In this document: piece after piece, positions 33,969 to 45,600 of the stretch | How positions within the stretch are numbered: the stretch's first letter is position 1 | Layout of the letters: each line of letters opens with the position of its first letter | From: Flammula alnicola | Lineage: Eukaryota > Basidiomycota > Agaricomycetes > Agaricales > Strophariaceae | DNA: 64,000 nucleotides | Direction of reading: 5' to 3' | NCBI GenBank assembly: GCA_015499995.1 | Contig: JADNRV010000006.1 | Coordinates: 248,001-312,000, forward strand | Notes under the pieces: generated by a model | What the model saw: the letters and a program-made list of their open reading frames with translations, nothing else | Told to the model about the DNA's origin: nothing | The model's database searches: none | Position numbers and translations under genes: made by a program

Positions 33969-34572
33969 ATGTCCGATGAAACGAGTGCGACCGCGCCAGA
34001 GCATCACGAAGAGTCCAAAGGTGTCTTGAATGGTACCGACGGGAATGAACCCGCTACTATTGACGTTGAAGGCGATGAAGACGAGGAGAGTGACGACTTC
34101 GGTGAAGACGAGGAGGCTGACTACGAGGTGTGTTTCTGGACCTCTCTTTGGCTGTGTCACCAACCTTCCCTTAATAGGAGGATAGACAAATCGCCGGGGA
34201 CGAAGATGATGACGAGGAGGAAGAGGAAGAAGAGGGCGAGGAAGGGAACGGGGTAAGTTGTGGCTTTCCGTCGTTTTCTTCGACGCTAATTATGTTTTCA
34301 ATAGGGAAAAGACACTTTGACTCACCTCCTTCTGGGAAACGTGCGTGATCCACTCATGTTTAAAAATATCTTGCTAATCAAAGGATGCTCGAATGTAGCC
34401 CAACGCGCCTGTCGAAGATGATGAATTCGGAGACGAAGAAGAAGAGGACGACGAAGAGGACGACGAATACGTCGAGGAGCAAGAACCTGCCCCTACGAGC
34501 GCCAAGAAACGTTCTCGGGAGGATGTCGCCGATGATGAAGATTCACAAGGTGCAAAGAAAGTCAAAGCTTAG
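33969..34572 (+). CDS. small, highly acidic, disordered nuclear-type protein
   Basis: Four short exons: 33969-34127, about 34177-34252, 34305-34340 and 34399-34572. They give MSDETSATAPEHH, long Glu/Asp runs, an island KDTLTHLLLGNPNAPVEDDEFG, more acidic runs, and a basic C-terminus KKRSRED...AKKVKA that looks like a bipartite nuclear localisation signal. Composition resembles acidic histone chaperones and prothymosin-like proteins, but no domain identifies a family; the hydrophobic island could be a short binding helix. Exon joins keep frame (GNG/GKD and LGN/PNA). An inference of a chromatin role rests on composition only. Antisense Ser-rich ORFs here are shadows of the acidic repeats. Confidence 0.65.
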
Positions 34573-34990
34573 AAATGCTGCGCCTTTGGACACCTTAAAA
34601 ACGCAAGCCCACACTTCTCACCGAAATTCACCGGACTTCTAGATAAACGAAAACATTCTTGAAAGAACTGCTAACCATGTAAACTGTACCCTGCTGTTGT
34701 TATTCTTTCTTTATACCGCCCCCGCGACGGTCTCTTATTTATTCAGGCCTGCGTCATGGACTCGAGTATGTATGTAGCTCCGATCTGCCTACTTTCTGCT
34801 ATTGGTGTTGTACGTGTTTTCTCTAGCAGAGAAGGTTATTTGAGACAGACTGTTGTACTTGTCAGCATACTACAATTTTGGGCTTTATTCTTAGAGAAGG
34901 TTGGATGCATGTTGCCAATCCAAAAATCCTACAGCGCCAACAGTTCTCGGCTACAATATGTAGCTCTCTTGGCAAAAGGGAAACCAATGG

Positions 34991-35074
34991 GCCTGACCGG
35001 GAATTGAACCCGGGACCTCCTCGAAACTCCCTGAACGGGCCCTAACAAGGAATCATACTACTAGACCATCAGGC
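34991..35074 (-). tRNA. tRNA-Pro (AGG) with a 15-nt intron
   Basis: The minus strand reads GCCTGAT...GTCAGGC as the acceptor stem (last pair T-G), a D-arm with CTAGTAGTATGA, anticodon stem CCTTG/CGAGG, and T-arm CCGGG TTCAATT CCCGG. The loop begins TTAGGG, placing anticodon AGG at the canonical position, and an intron of about 15 nt (CCCGTTCAGGGAGTT) sits one base 3' of the anticodon, as in eukaryotic nuclear tRNAs. No CCA is encoded. Confidence 0.9.
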
Positions 35075-35229
35075 CGTTGTATAACGTCCTCCAGACCACC
35101 ATCCGGGCTCGGCTGCTGTTCAGGACGCGCAGCGACGGTGGGGGAACACTTGGGGAACACGACTGAATATTACCAGCCTTTGCTTTTACATCTCCATGGC
35201 ACGAATGTACACACCAGCGATTGCCATGT

Positions 35230-36028
35230 TTACGGAACCAATTCTTCCTCCTCCCATACTCCGTCTGTCGCGCCTTGCTTCTTGGTGAAGAGTGTCCTCC
35301 TATCCGGCGTTTCTTGCAAATCCACGAAGTCAATCTCAATGGGGTCAATAATGACCAGCGCGAAATTGCTCAACGCCTTGTCCCAATTTCGCTTCGCCTC
35401 CTCATATTCCTCCTTGGGTAGGCGAGGATCAGGTTCTTCGAGGCGTTCAGGCCACTTCTTAGCCTCCTCCTGGCCACCTTCAATCCTCGTGCCCGGTACA
35501 GGGCGGCACCAACCAGCTTTCAGACGCGCACTCATGGAATTGAATACCGCGACACGCTTCGATTCCCAATCCTCGTTTTTGAACAGTGCCAGTGCGCTAC
35601 CGGGCGCCGCTTTCGCTAGGCTCCGCGTGAAATGCGAGTGAAGCGGATGAGTCGGTGTAGGGACGACGTATACCTCGGCGATGAAGCGGAACTGCTGATT
35701 TGTGCCCTCGATCCACCACACAACCTCGGCCTTTGGTTCGAAGGTGAGTTGACGGACTTTGGGTGCACGGATGTCTGTCGAGCTTAAAAGGAGAGAGAGC
35801 GCAGGATTCGTAGGGCTGTCGAGGAACTCGCGGAAGACATGCGAACGGACTCGAGGAATCGGTCCTTCAGGTCTCGTTGAATCGATCGTGGCAATCTGAA
35901 TTACTACAAAATCAAGAGGTCAGGAAGAAACGTAACTCAGAGACGATAAACAAAGGACCTGTTTGATTGTTGTACTTGGCGATAGCCTTTTCAATGGCTA
36001 CTTTCCAACGCGGAGCCCCCAGTGTCAT
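35230..36028 (-). CDS. PNPOx-like FMN-binding protein (Alr4036 family)
   Basis: Pyridoxamine 5'-phosphate oxidase-fold flavoprotein; the substrate is not known. The start MTLGAPRWKVAIEKA is at 36028. A short first exon ends near 35960 and rejoins as VIQIATIDSTRPEGPIPRVR, followed by SSTDIRAPKVRQL, EVVWWIEGTNQQFRFIAEVYV, the helical middle (NSMSARLKAGWCRPVPGTR), ALSNFALVIIDPIEIDFVDL and a C-terminal WEEEELVP. These are the conserved blocks of the fungal Alr4036-type family. Length about 240 aa fits. No signal peptide. The 3' end lies 156 bp from tRNA-Pro on the same strand. Confidence 0.78.
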
Positions 36029-36701
36029 GGTCAATGTTTCAGGGGTAAAGGTACTAGGAGGAGCTGAAGCGCTTGAATGACGCACGCGGGCTAAGCCGAG
36101 TCGGAGTTTACATGGCCTTACACCGTGTTCAACTTATTCAAGCGCGGGTAAGCGCTATCGATATCCCTTCCATGGGCTTGAAAGGGACGACCGCATTCTT
36201 AATTCTAGTCGTGGTAAGAATTACGCAGAATCCGTCAGGTACCATGCAATCTAATTGACGCGATGATCTGAAGTGTTCATGTTAACTTGCAAACGTTGCC
36301 TATGCGAAATGTTGTAGGTCCCTGTAGGTGCCATAAGTCGCAGAGTTGGCTAGAAACTGTCGTCTTGTAATAACTCCCAGACTACTGGACCTTGGTACGT
36401 TACCGTACATATCTCTCAGATATTCCCATCGCTGCTCTTTTTTTAAAACAAGATTTCAAGATTTCCAGTGGCACGACACGCCTAAGTAATTTTTTTAAGT
36501 TGGCCCTTTCGATGCCCAAACAATGGATTTTTCATGACGAGAATAGATCCAATAGCTTGGAATCATCATTTGATCCCAGTTATACACCACGCCTCTGTGG
36601 CCCATCTCAAATGTCCTATAAAACTAGTTCGACGTTTGATACGCTTTCCCTCCATAAGCCACCTCTATACACACGAAGTGCGAACATAAAGTTGCACAAT
36701 C
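36029..36701. other. divergent intergenic; TATA box at 36617-36623
   Basis: TATAAAA at 36617-36623 lies 79 bp before the ATG at 36702. Otherwise AT-rich sequence without a coding frame. Confidence 0.5.
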
Positions 36702-37549
36702 ATGCACACAAAATCCCAACCCAGTCACCGCATGGAAAAAGGCTCGCACCGCACCCGCAAACAGCAACATTTTTCGCGATTGGCCATGCAGCCGGCCAGG
36801 TCTCTCCATCAATTCAAAAGGCCTCAGGATGTATTGCGCGCCGTTCGCGATGCGATTGTTGGTAATGTCACTTTCTCTGGCCCCTATTTGTCTTGCCCAG
36901 CTAACGCTTACCCTTCGCGTCTACAATAGCCCACAAGCGAAATTATATGTCTACTGGTACCATTCACGGCAACGTGACGGTTGACACCATCTTTATCGGA
37001 GGCCACCCTGACGCGCCCACTGCTCAAGGCTTTCTAGTCCACCCCTCGCCAATGACCGCTGACCCCACCTTCAAATCTGTCATGGCCCTATCGCATACTC
37101 TCCGACGCACGTATCTACTACCCGTCGACTATCTCGATGACCTCGAATCCTTCTTCTACGTCCTTGCCTGGATGTGCTACGCATATGATGGTGTCGTCAA
37201 TGGCCCGCCCCATTTCGTCCCCGTACACCAGCGTGCTCTTGCGCTCTCGCGGTGGGCGGCCAGTCCCTCTTCCCGTGAATCCGTGCTAGAGAAGGAGGGG
37301 ATGCTCTTTGGGACCGGGATCGTGTACGGCCAGTCTCCGGTGTCTGGTTTCTGGGGCGGGGAGACGTACCAAGAGCTTCTGGATTATTTACATTACGTGC
37401 TTGGTTCAAGATACAGAGAGAAACTAGAGCTTGGGCGCCCACGCACGATACAGGAGTTACGATCCGATGCAGCGGAGGACTACGATGCTTTCTTGTCAAT
37501 CATCGGCTCGACGATCTACTCGCTGGAGCGTAGACCGACGATAGTATAA
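36702..37549 (+). CDS. kinase C-lobe-only FunK1 relative, catalytically dead
   Basis: Two exons (36702-36861 and 36930-37549) joined in frame as AVRDAIVAHKRNY, about 259 aa, intact. No N-lobe and no ATP-binding lysine. The catalytic loop position reads GTIHGNVTVDTIFIG: Asp of HRD is replaced by Asn. The DFG-equivalent GILIDLDMA of the intact kinase is GFLVHPSPMT here, so the metal-binding Asp is also lost. The substrate-lobe signature YLDDLESFFYVLAWMCYAYDG is well kept, as is the downstream helical part and the DYDAFLSIIGSTIYSLE end. A pseudokinase-like scaffold, function unknown. It is transcribed in the same direction as its neighbour at 38201, with a TATA box. Confidence 0.7.
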
Positions 37550-38200
37550 GATTATCGGGCCACCTGTATTTGTAATTGTTAATGTACCGTTATTGTTTTT
37601 TTCTCGACTCTTTTATATGACCTCTGAATTGCTTGGGAGCGCACATAGGAAGATTGAACTCTAATTGTTAATTATAGGCGAATAATCTTATGGATTGCTT
37701 CTTTCAAGACGGCGGCGCACAGTTATCTCGGGCCAATGCAAGTAACAAATAATTACCGACCTCTGGTCGAGAGGCGCTTCAGGCCTGGGTAGTTGGCGCG
37801 ACAAGCAAATTAAGGCGGACGCATCAAGGAGTTGCCATATCTCAGGCCTAATTTGGGTGATAATTTGGTTGACACCTGCGCCACCAATGCGCCACTCGAG
37901 AATCCGTCCTTGACAATATACCCTCACTAGAACCAAGCGCCAGTGCGGTTTTGGTACGGGTTTCAAGCACTCATTTCCAAAAATGTAAATTCGCACCGCC
38001 TCACGCAGCTGGCCCTGGACGACTACCACCGCGCTTGAGTGGCAACATTATGTAGGCTGGGTATATAAGGGGATCATCTTCCTCCCTTTTTGTTTTCTAT
38101 TCGATATCGCCCTCTGCTTCTGCATTCAAATCGATCACAGCCAGCGACCCACGCACCATCTAGTTCCAAGAGACGAACTCCACGGATTCATAATATATCG
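37550..38200. other. intergenic; TATA box at 38062-38068
   Basis: TATATAA at 38062-38068, 133 bp before the ATG at 38201. No other feature recognised. Confidence 0.45.
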
Positions 38201-39250
38201 ATGATGGATTTTGCCAAAGTCTTTAATACTGTTTACAATCGCGTCTTCGGTATTCATGATGCGAGTCCAGAAATCATCACACCTACCGTCACCCCTCCCC
38301 CTCCCCCTCCCGCCCCACTCAATTCAGCCACTCAGGCTCTCATAAAGTGTATCACACGGAAACTTGATATCCAAGTGCTCATCTCCCGCAAAGTATTGTT
38401 CTCTGCTCTCTACGATATTATTTCCGGTGCGTCAACGATCTAGCTTTCTGTACTCGATATTCTGACATCCTTTGTCATATCTATTTTATTATTGACAGAT
38501 CACGGAAATGTCTTTGCAGCCACGGCAAAGGTCGACTGCGTGGACCTCAATCGCGCAGAGGTTATACGCGCCCTAGCACCAGAGGATCGCAGGAATGGAT
38601 TCCTCGTACTCTCAAATGACTCTGACATCGGAACAGCTGACTTGAATTTGAACCAAGCAATTCAAGCCCGACTCAATCACGAGCCAACGTACATAGATGA
38701 CCTCTCCGCCGTCAAACATATCGCGGAACGCATGCTCCGTGCACACGAAGAGGAGAAATCTATTGTCGTAACCAGGTTTAACAAGGATATGGAACAGGTA
38801 GACTCATGGAGGACGACGTCTTGCAGAGGTGAGGGAGAAATAGTCTCGTACACTGCGGCGCTTGTAGCTCGTGGGGTTCCTTTGGAGGATATCACTTTCA
38901 GAACCTCAGTCCCACTGAACAGCGAGCCTCTTCTGGGTCAAGCTTGGTACTTCAGAGAGACCTGTCTTCTAAGGTGGATCTACGGAACACTATCAATGCA
39001 ATTAGATAGAGAGAAAGAGAGGTATGCCAAGTGGGAGAAACGAGAAATAAACTTGGAGGAGATGAAGGCCGATGCGAGAGAGGTCTATGCTTCGTTCGGT
39101 CAGGCTCTCACCGCTGCTGTTGTGGTTCTGGGAGTGTTCGAGAAGGACTATGATGGAATGATCGAGCAGTGGGAGGAGCCAGGGCGTCTCCTCAAAGCCA
39201 AGCGTCGGTCTGGGGGGGATATTAACGATGGACCGCGGCACGCTGCTTAA
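38201..39250 (+). CDS. second kinase C-lobe-like FunK1 relative, highly divergent
   Basis: Exons 38201-38426 and 38499-39250 join in frame (IISDHGNVFAATAK), about 325 aa, intact. The start is MMDFAKVFNTVYN, followed by a Pro-run linker. The HGN triplet aligns with the catalytic-loop HGN of the genes at 6939 and 36702. TYIDDLSAVKHIAERML aligns with YLDDLESF of FunK1. The C-terminal half (PLEDITFRTSVPL, then YRE-type helices ending AAVVVLGVFEKDYDG) parallels the gene at 6939-8359. No ATP-binding or catalytic residues are identifiable. It is the most diverged family member here, and its link to kinases rests on the relatives. A second in-frame ATG lies directly after the first (38204). Function unknown. 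Confidence 0.62.
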
Positions 39251-39798
39251 ATTGAACCTTCTGTACGGAATATTTATGTAAACATGACACAGAGCGTTGA
39301 TCAAGTCAGGCGCCCATTCAAACGTTCACCTTTTGATTCCTTAAGATGTGGCATGGGCACGTATTAGCAAACAAGAGTATAGGAAAGTCGAACCTCAGCT
39401 CCTTCTGGAGGAGCCGCCTGGTGCCACATGTCACCAACAGAACTTGGCATTGCCCGTGAGCGGTATAATATTATGCTGACTTGATTATTAGACCCGCCAA
39501 CGATAGCGCCGTCCTTGCAGATGGCAGACTGGTGACCGGCAACGTTCGAAGAGTATTTACCAAATACATGTATCCAAATTCTCTGAATTCTGCAACTCGA
39601 TTTCGCCTCTTACCAGGATCCGTTGCCGACTGACTTCATACATTTTAAATTCAGGTGAAGATGATTGAACATGGATTGGTCTTTGTCTAATATACACTAT
39701 AACACATCGCATCAAAATTTCATGGCCAACCCCAGTAATAATGGTAAAAAAATCCATGCGTGCAAGCAGACATACAAGATCAAAGGAGCGGAAGCGGT
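39251..39798. other. intergenic, convergent 3' ends
   Basis: Between converging FunK1-family genes. No ORF or repeat worth naming. Confidence 0.5.
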
Positions 39799-42072
39799 TT
39801 AATCTTGTTCAATACTAAGGGAAGAGGGCTGTCTGAGAGTGTGCCGATTTCTAGTCCTGGATTTCTTCAGTTTGGGGCTGTCGTCGGAATACGCTGAATT
39901 TGAATGTCTCTTGAGTGGAGAAGAAGGTCCTGGGTCACAACCACCATTTCTCAAAATATCGCTCAAAGGTTCCCGAGTTGAGAACAAGCTTGTTGCGGGA
40001 GTCGTAGGCTGAGACGCAGAATGGTCGAGCATAGCCTCAGAGATAGGCTCGCCATTAGTCGGCGCAGTGGAAGCGAGGAGCTCCGCGATAGCGGTATCGA
40101 CGAAGCCAAGAATAGTCGCATAATCTCGCTCAACTTGTTCGGGCGATGGATGGATCATAGTCTCGACCGTCGAGGGCGAAACGCGTTTCGTGAACATAAG
40201 CCTGCGGAACGCAATCCGTGAGTGCATTAGGTCGCCGAAGAACGTGTGAAGTTTGTCCAACAAACGTAGGAAGATAGGCCCAAAAAATGGCGATATCGTC
40301 ATGGAAGATTCTTCTAGTAGATACGACAAGAAAGTGTGCTTGATGCTGGCCGCAATGATCGGACTTCCACTCTCCCAAAGGACCAGAGTTTCAGGGAAAG
40401 GGTCGAGTATCGTTTTAGGTCCAGAGTAACCGAAGCAGACCCAACATAAGACATAGTAAAAAGACTCGAGATCGTCGAGATAATCCTGAGTCATGTTCGT
40501 TCTGCCGCAACTCTGGATCACATTGGGCGACTGAAATGCTCGAGTTCCCTATAAGAACGGGGAGTCGTCAGCAGGAATCAATCAGCAAATTTAGAGAATA
40601 CAGACAGTCCTGAAATCCGCCTGTACTGAACGCTCCGCAACGTTTATCCTGACTGCCATGTCAAGATCGATGAGAATTCCTCGATTACCAGGTGGGGAAC
40701 CAGGTTTGCCGATGAGGATATTGTTGATACTGACATCACGATGGAGGATCCCTATATTCAATAGATTTTGGTGTCCTTAAAGAAACAATGAAATTTACAT
40801 TGAGAACGATGAGAAGAGATGGACTCACCCGCAATAGCATCGCGGTAAGCAAACAACAAGTCTTGCGGGTTTTCAAAGTCCTCGATAGGCGGACCATAAT
40901 ACTCTAGGATCAATCGGGAAAACGTTCGGTCACAGAATCCCTCTAAAAAAACAGTGATTCCTCTGAGGGTCGAGATATGCTGGTCATCGTTGTCTTCATA
41001 CGCGATCATTTGGCCTACACCAGCCAGTCCTTTAATGGCCTCCAAAAGTTTCCATTCCGCCGTACGACCGCGGGACCGCCAGGCATCTTTTACGAGGACG
41101 ACTTTGCCCTCATCATCCTTGGATTTCCAACAACAGGTGCCACGACCCCGAATTGTACGACGATAAAAGATGGGTCTCTCCGGTTCCAAGGTGAGCGTTA
41201 CAGGGTTCTTGTCTGCATCGACAGTTTCGAGGACGCGTTTGTCGCCTAGCCAGTATATGGACGTGTCAAAGCCAATGATGCTGTCATCAGGTGAGGAGAC
41301 GCCGAGGATCAGTCGAACGAAATCAGTGGCTTCCTGGTGAATGTGGATTGGCGATGACTGATGTACGTGAACGCCGCTGCGATCGAAGATATACAGCCGG
41401 GCATATTTCTCGGTGATTATGGGGCAACAGACAAACTTGCGATTCGACTGCTGTATGAACAGTTGCCTAAAGGAGGAGGATGAGACTCTCATTACAGCTT
41501 ATGTTATCCTAGGCTTACCTGGTGTATATCGAAATCTGAGTGAGATTCTGGCCTTTCATAAAGTTTTTCTGCGTCTTGACTTCGACAGGCGATGCACATA
41601 TATCGTAGTTTGGTATCCCTGCGCGTACTGCCTCCGGTTTGAAGTTCGTGCCAGACCCTAGAATAGCCACGTTAGGCGACATCGTCAATTGGGGTAGGTT
41701 GTACTCCTCTCGGCCATCTACGTGTTTGAATTGTTTGTTATGCGTATTGACGACAGAGCGTGTGTCGGAGTAGTCAAAATGTTGTAAAATGGCCTGGATG
41801 ATGGCCACGACGGGGGTGTAAAGCAGTTTCTCGTCCTTATACGGCTCCGTGTCTATGACGCGCCATCTTCTTGCCTCTGTATCGTACAGATCCGTAGCAT
41901 TTAGGAAATCTTGGATCTCCTCGTTGGATGCGACCTTTCCGGCGAACGTTCGCCTGCCAAGATCTTCATGGTGATAGATATGATCGGCGAGCTCTGCTGC
42001 GACTTCTGGCTCCTCTGAAGTCGAGGTCTGAAAAGGTGTCATCGTTGGATTCTGGTTTGCCGCTGAGAGCAA
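39799..42072 (-). CDS. FunK1-type fungal protein kinase, apparently intact
   Basis: Four exons (42072-41519, 41466-40829, 40775-40606 and 40548-39799) sum to 703 codons in frame. It shows the FunK1 N-terminal region (HEDLGRRTFAGKVASNEE), a QQSNRKFVCCPIITEKYARL block, the N-lobe with lysine in KVVLVKDAWRS, catalytic loop GILHRDVSINNILIG with HRD and the Mg-binding Asn, DFG-equivalent GILIDLDMAVR, activation segment GTRAFQSPNV, then DYLDDLESFYYVLCWVCFGYSG. All catalytic residues are present. The C-terminal tail is Ser/Thr-rich with basic patches. FunK1 kinases are expanded in mushroom fungi with mostly unknown targets. The transposon dimer begins only 150 bp upstream of its start codon, which could alter its promoter. 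Confidence 0.85.
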
Positions 42073-42221
42073 ACCGCAACTTACAGTCCAGTGAATTTAT
42101 ATCCTGATGCTTGGTTAGGATGCCACTGGTCAGAACGTGCCGCAGGCAAGCAGAGGAATAATGGCGAATCGGAATAAACCCTGTGGCCCGCGATGGCTAA
42201 GAATGAAATATGTTCATTGTT

Positions 42222-42246
42222 GGGCCCGATACTGATGTCGGGTGAA
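42222..42246 (+). repeat. terminal inverted repeat, copy 1 left
   Basis: Begins GGGCCCGATACTGATG; pairs with the reverse complement of 48680-48704. The motif GATACTGA inside it recurs twice near the opposite end. Confidence 0.7.
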
Positions 42247-42635
42247 GAAAATAAATAAATAAAATAAATAAATAAAATAATCGCAGGAACATCTGGAATC
42301 ATCTCGAACCTCTTTGGACTCGACGCACATCTTGAGCGCGTTCACGACCCCCTTGTCAATAGATCACCATGAACGCGATCTATCAACCATCCTCGGTGAA
42401 GAACCTCATCCCTGGTCATCCCTGACCCTGATTGATGGTCCTGATCTGTTCGATCTCGCATTATCTGGGTGTTATCTGAGCCAGATGACAACACAATCCA
42501 AACAGGCCACAGCCGACATCGACCATGGATTTGGGCAGCTGATTTCATGGACAGTTTAAAGATCATTAATATTGAGACGAGGTGCAGTTCTTCTATGCGA
42601 TAACATGGGAATTTATAATGATAGACTACTGTCTT

Positions 42636-45600
42636 TTATAGCCAGGCTTCCCAGCAGGGCACGTCTGGTTTCTTGCTGTTTCTCCCTCGACACGAACTCT
42701 TTTTACAATCAAGACAGACTGCCCCGCAGAACCTGACCTCCTTCTTTCCTTTACACCCATCCTTGAAGCATTTCTGACATCTTCGCGGCTTGCGAGCCCT
42801 CTTTGCGGGTTCCGTTCTCACCAAATGGTCTCCGACACGCTTTCGTGATATATATCCTTGAATGGACGATGTGGAGCTTGTACCGGCAGCCTGGGTGGAC
42901 ACTGCTGCTGCCTGTTGCACGTTGTCAGAATTTCTCGGTGTCGGTGATGTGTTGATTGGTACGTTGAATCCGTGGTTGACACTGTTCGGCTTAGCAGGTC
43001 TTTTAGGTACTGGAGGTGCATGGGCAGATCTTGCGGGGTTCCGAATCGCTTCAAGCACGGGTTTTCGCGTGTTCAGAGTTCTGGAGAGGGTTTCCTTGAC
43101 ATTGAGATTTATCTTCCAGGTATTGTAGTAAGCCGTTAACTGTTCAATGAGCTAATTTCCACTTTCAGACCGAAATCAACGGATGCAGGTGTCCGTAATC
43201 CATACCTTGTACGTCAACTCCTTCTGACCATCGGCAAGGTAGTTCCACACTTTGACGGCCTCCTTCCAATTAGGCGACCCGTTTTTCGGACTAAAGGCCT
43301 CATTTTCGCGCATGAGCTTTCGAAACATATCCCTTTCAGCCGGTGTGTGAATTGGTAGTGCGGGCTTTCTTGTTCCTTGCTTACGTGCGAGGAAAACATG
43401 TTGTCGCTTGCAACCTTCAAGTTCAAGTGAAGGCATGTACTCTGACATTCCGCTGCTTGAACGAACATCAGGAGGTATTGGAAGGATGCCCGAAACCTCG
43501 TTCGCTGGTGTATACAGGTTCCCATTCACCCATCCCGTGATTTTGGGTGCGCCAACGAGAACATCGTGTAAGAATTCTTGTAACTCTTGCCGCTTGTTGG
43601 TGGTCCAGATACTAAAGTGACTTTGATAGCGTTTTCCGGTGCTGTTGAGTGTTCCGACCTGGAATTAGGTGCGTCAGTCATTATTTTGGCACAGCAAAAA
43701 TAAAGTATTGATGTACCAGCAGGTTGTGCCGAATCACGAAGTCAAGAAGGCATGCATTCACGTGTCGGATGGAGGCTCCTGAAGTCGGCAGACGTGAACG
43801 AAGGTGGGTATGCACCCCGCCTTCTGTAAATGTCGTGCCTCGTGAACAGCGGTAGATTGGTAAACCGCCGTTGGCGTTGTCGATACCGATCTGTGTGTAC
43901 AGTGGGATGCCAGGTGGATCTGAGACATAGCCATTGTGAATGAGATTTAGGATGTTCTTCGCAATCCTCCAGGCCGTTGGATTAAAGAGTGGCATCCCTG
44001 TCTTCGCATCTTTGAGCGGCCCATAAGTTCGAAATACAGATTCTACAAGAGGGTACAGCTGTTCAGGAGGTGGAATAACCCTCTTGCAGTGCTTCCAAAC
44101 CCAGGCAGCACGGGTTCGAACAAGGTCGTCGAATGTCAGTGGAGGATCTTGGGTCGCAGCCCAAGCGGCAACACGGCACTTGTCCTCGTTGTCGGGCACA
44201 AAGAGGGCATCACGCAGTGCTTTGCCAAACTCTGGCCGTAGCGAGTGGACTGCCGATATGTAGATTCGGTTGAAAAGGTGAAAAGGGTCATTGACGACCC
44301 GGCTTAGAATTTTGTTGGTCCACTGATTTGGAGGAGGCCCAAGTACAGTGTCACCTTCCGCGGCACTCGATGGATCGACTTCGCATGTAGTAGCTGTGCT
44401 GGCTTCAGCTATGGCTGCTTCGAGGTTGGGCTCATCATCTGGAACTCGGTCCAATATAAGGTCAGCCAATGAAGGATGTTCTTGTTCTTCCGACTCGTCC
44501 AACTGAAAAGCTGTTCCAGGGGTCTTCACGTCAGTTGCCTGTGATGGTGATGTGTCCAGCGTTGGTTGAGTTGGAGATTTGTGGAGATGTGAATCACTAT
44601 TCTCCGATGGCCTGGAGCGCAATGGATTGAGGTTTGAGTTGGGAGGCATTACGTGGATAGCATCAGAAAGTCGGAGGTGGCTTCGCAAGCAGACTAAGGT
44701 GAATGATGGTGGGCCAAAGCTTGCCAGAGCACGTCTACGATGAGAGTTGATAATAGCTCCAGGAACAAGAACTTCAGTTATAGTAACAGCAGTGCGTTTC
44801 GGGGTGATATTAATACCATCATATTCGGTGTCATTGTGGTGCTCAGATATGTGTCCGCGTGCGATTATTCGAGATAAGTCGTCGTGATAAAGGATGATGC
44901 TGGTTAAAGCCGCTAAATTATCGGGTAGAGGCTGTGGAGGATTGATTTGGATAAGTTTCTCGTAAACAAGAAGTGAGGCATAAGCATCGAGCGCAGCGTA
45001 ATTGAGCATCTCTTGGCTAAGCTCTGCCTCTTCCCAAGCAGTACTGATGCGTGATGATGTGTTTTTCGGAAGTTGTTTATGCAGAACGGCAGCACAGAGG
45101 TCTGTAAGACTGCATTTTGCGGAGGTAACAGCCTGTCGTTCCTTGGCAAACTTGGCAAGATCCAATGCACCAACAAAAGGAGACGAAGGTCGACATGCAG
45201 ATTCAAGGTATTTCAAGTCTGCGGCAACCATCCGGCCAACTTTGACCACATTAGGATTCGATAAAAGTAGCATCAAGGCCTGCGGAAGACGCCCCGCTTC
45301 AATCATTGCACCAACCTATAAGGTGAATGAGTATCATTCAAAATATTACATGTGTTAATTATTGCACATGCCTGGAGAATGAAAACACAATTGCCGTGAG
45401 CAATTTGGATAATGGCAGTATGTCCGCGTCCGACAATGCGACCATCAGATGTAGTGTTGATGTTCCATTCAGCATCAAATCCAATGGCAGTCGCTCCATT
45501 TCCGTCAGATGGAAGGCTATCAAGGACGGTTCGGGCAGCATCTTCAATTGCATTCCATGATGCCTTGACAAGAACAACAATGTTTGAAGGAAGAACCAGA

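Noticed and set aside
34171..34565. Minus-strand poly-Ser ORFs over the acidic-protein gene
   Set aside because: They are reverse readings of GAA/GAG/GAC/GAT runs; the plus strand has coherent splice sites and a nuclear signal.
35138..35641. 167-codon plus-strand ORF opposite the PNPOx-like gene
   Set aside because: It overlaps conserved minus-strand coding sequence and has no recognisable domain.
42240..42290. AAATAAAT tract as a functional microsatellite
   Set aside because: It is part of the transposon end and identical in both copies. No independent role can be supported.
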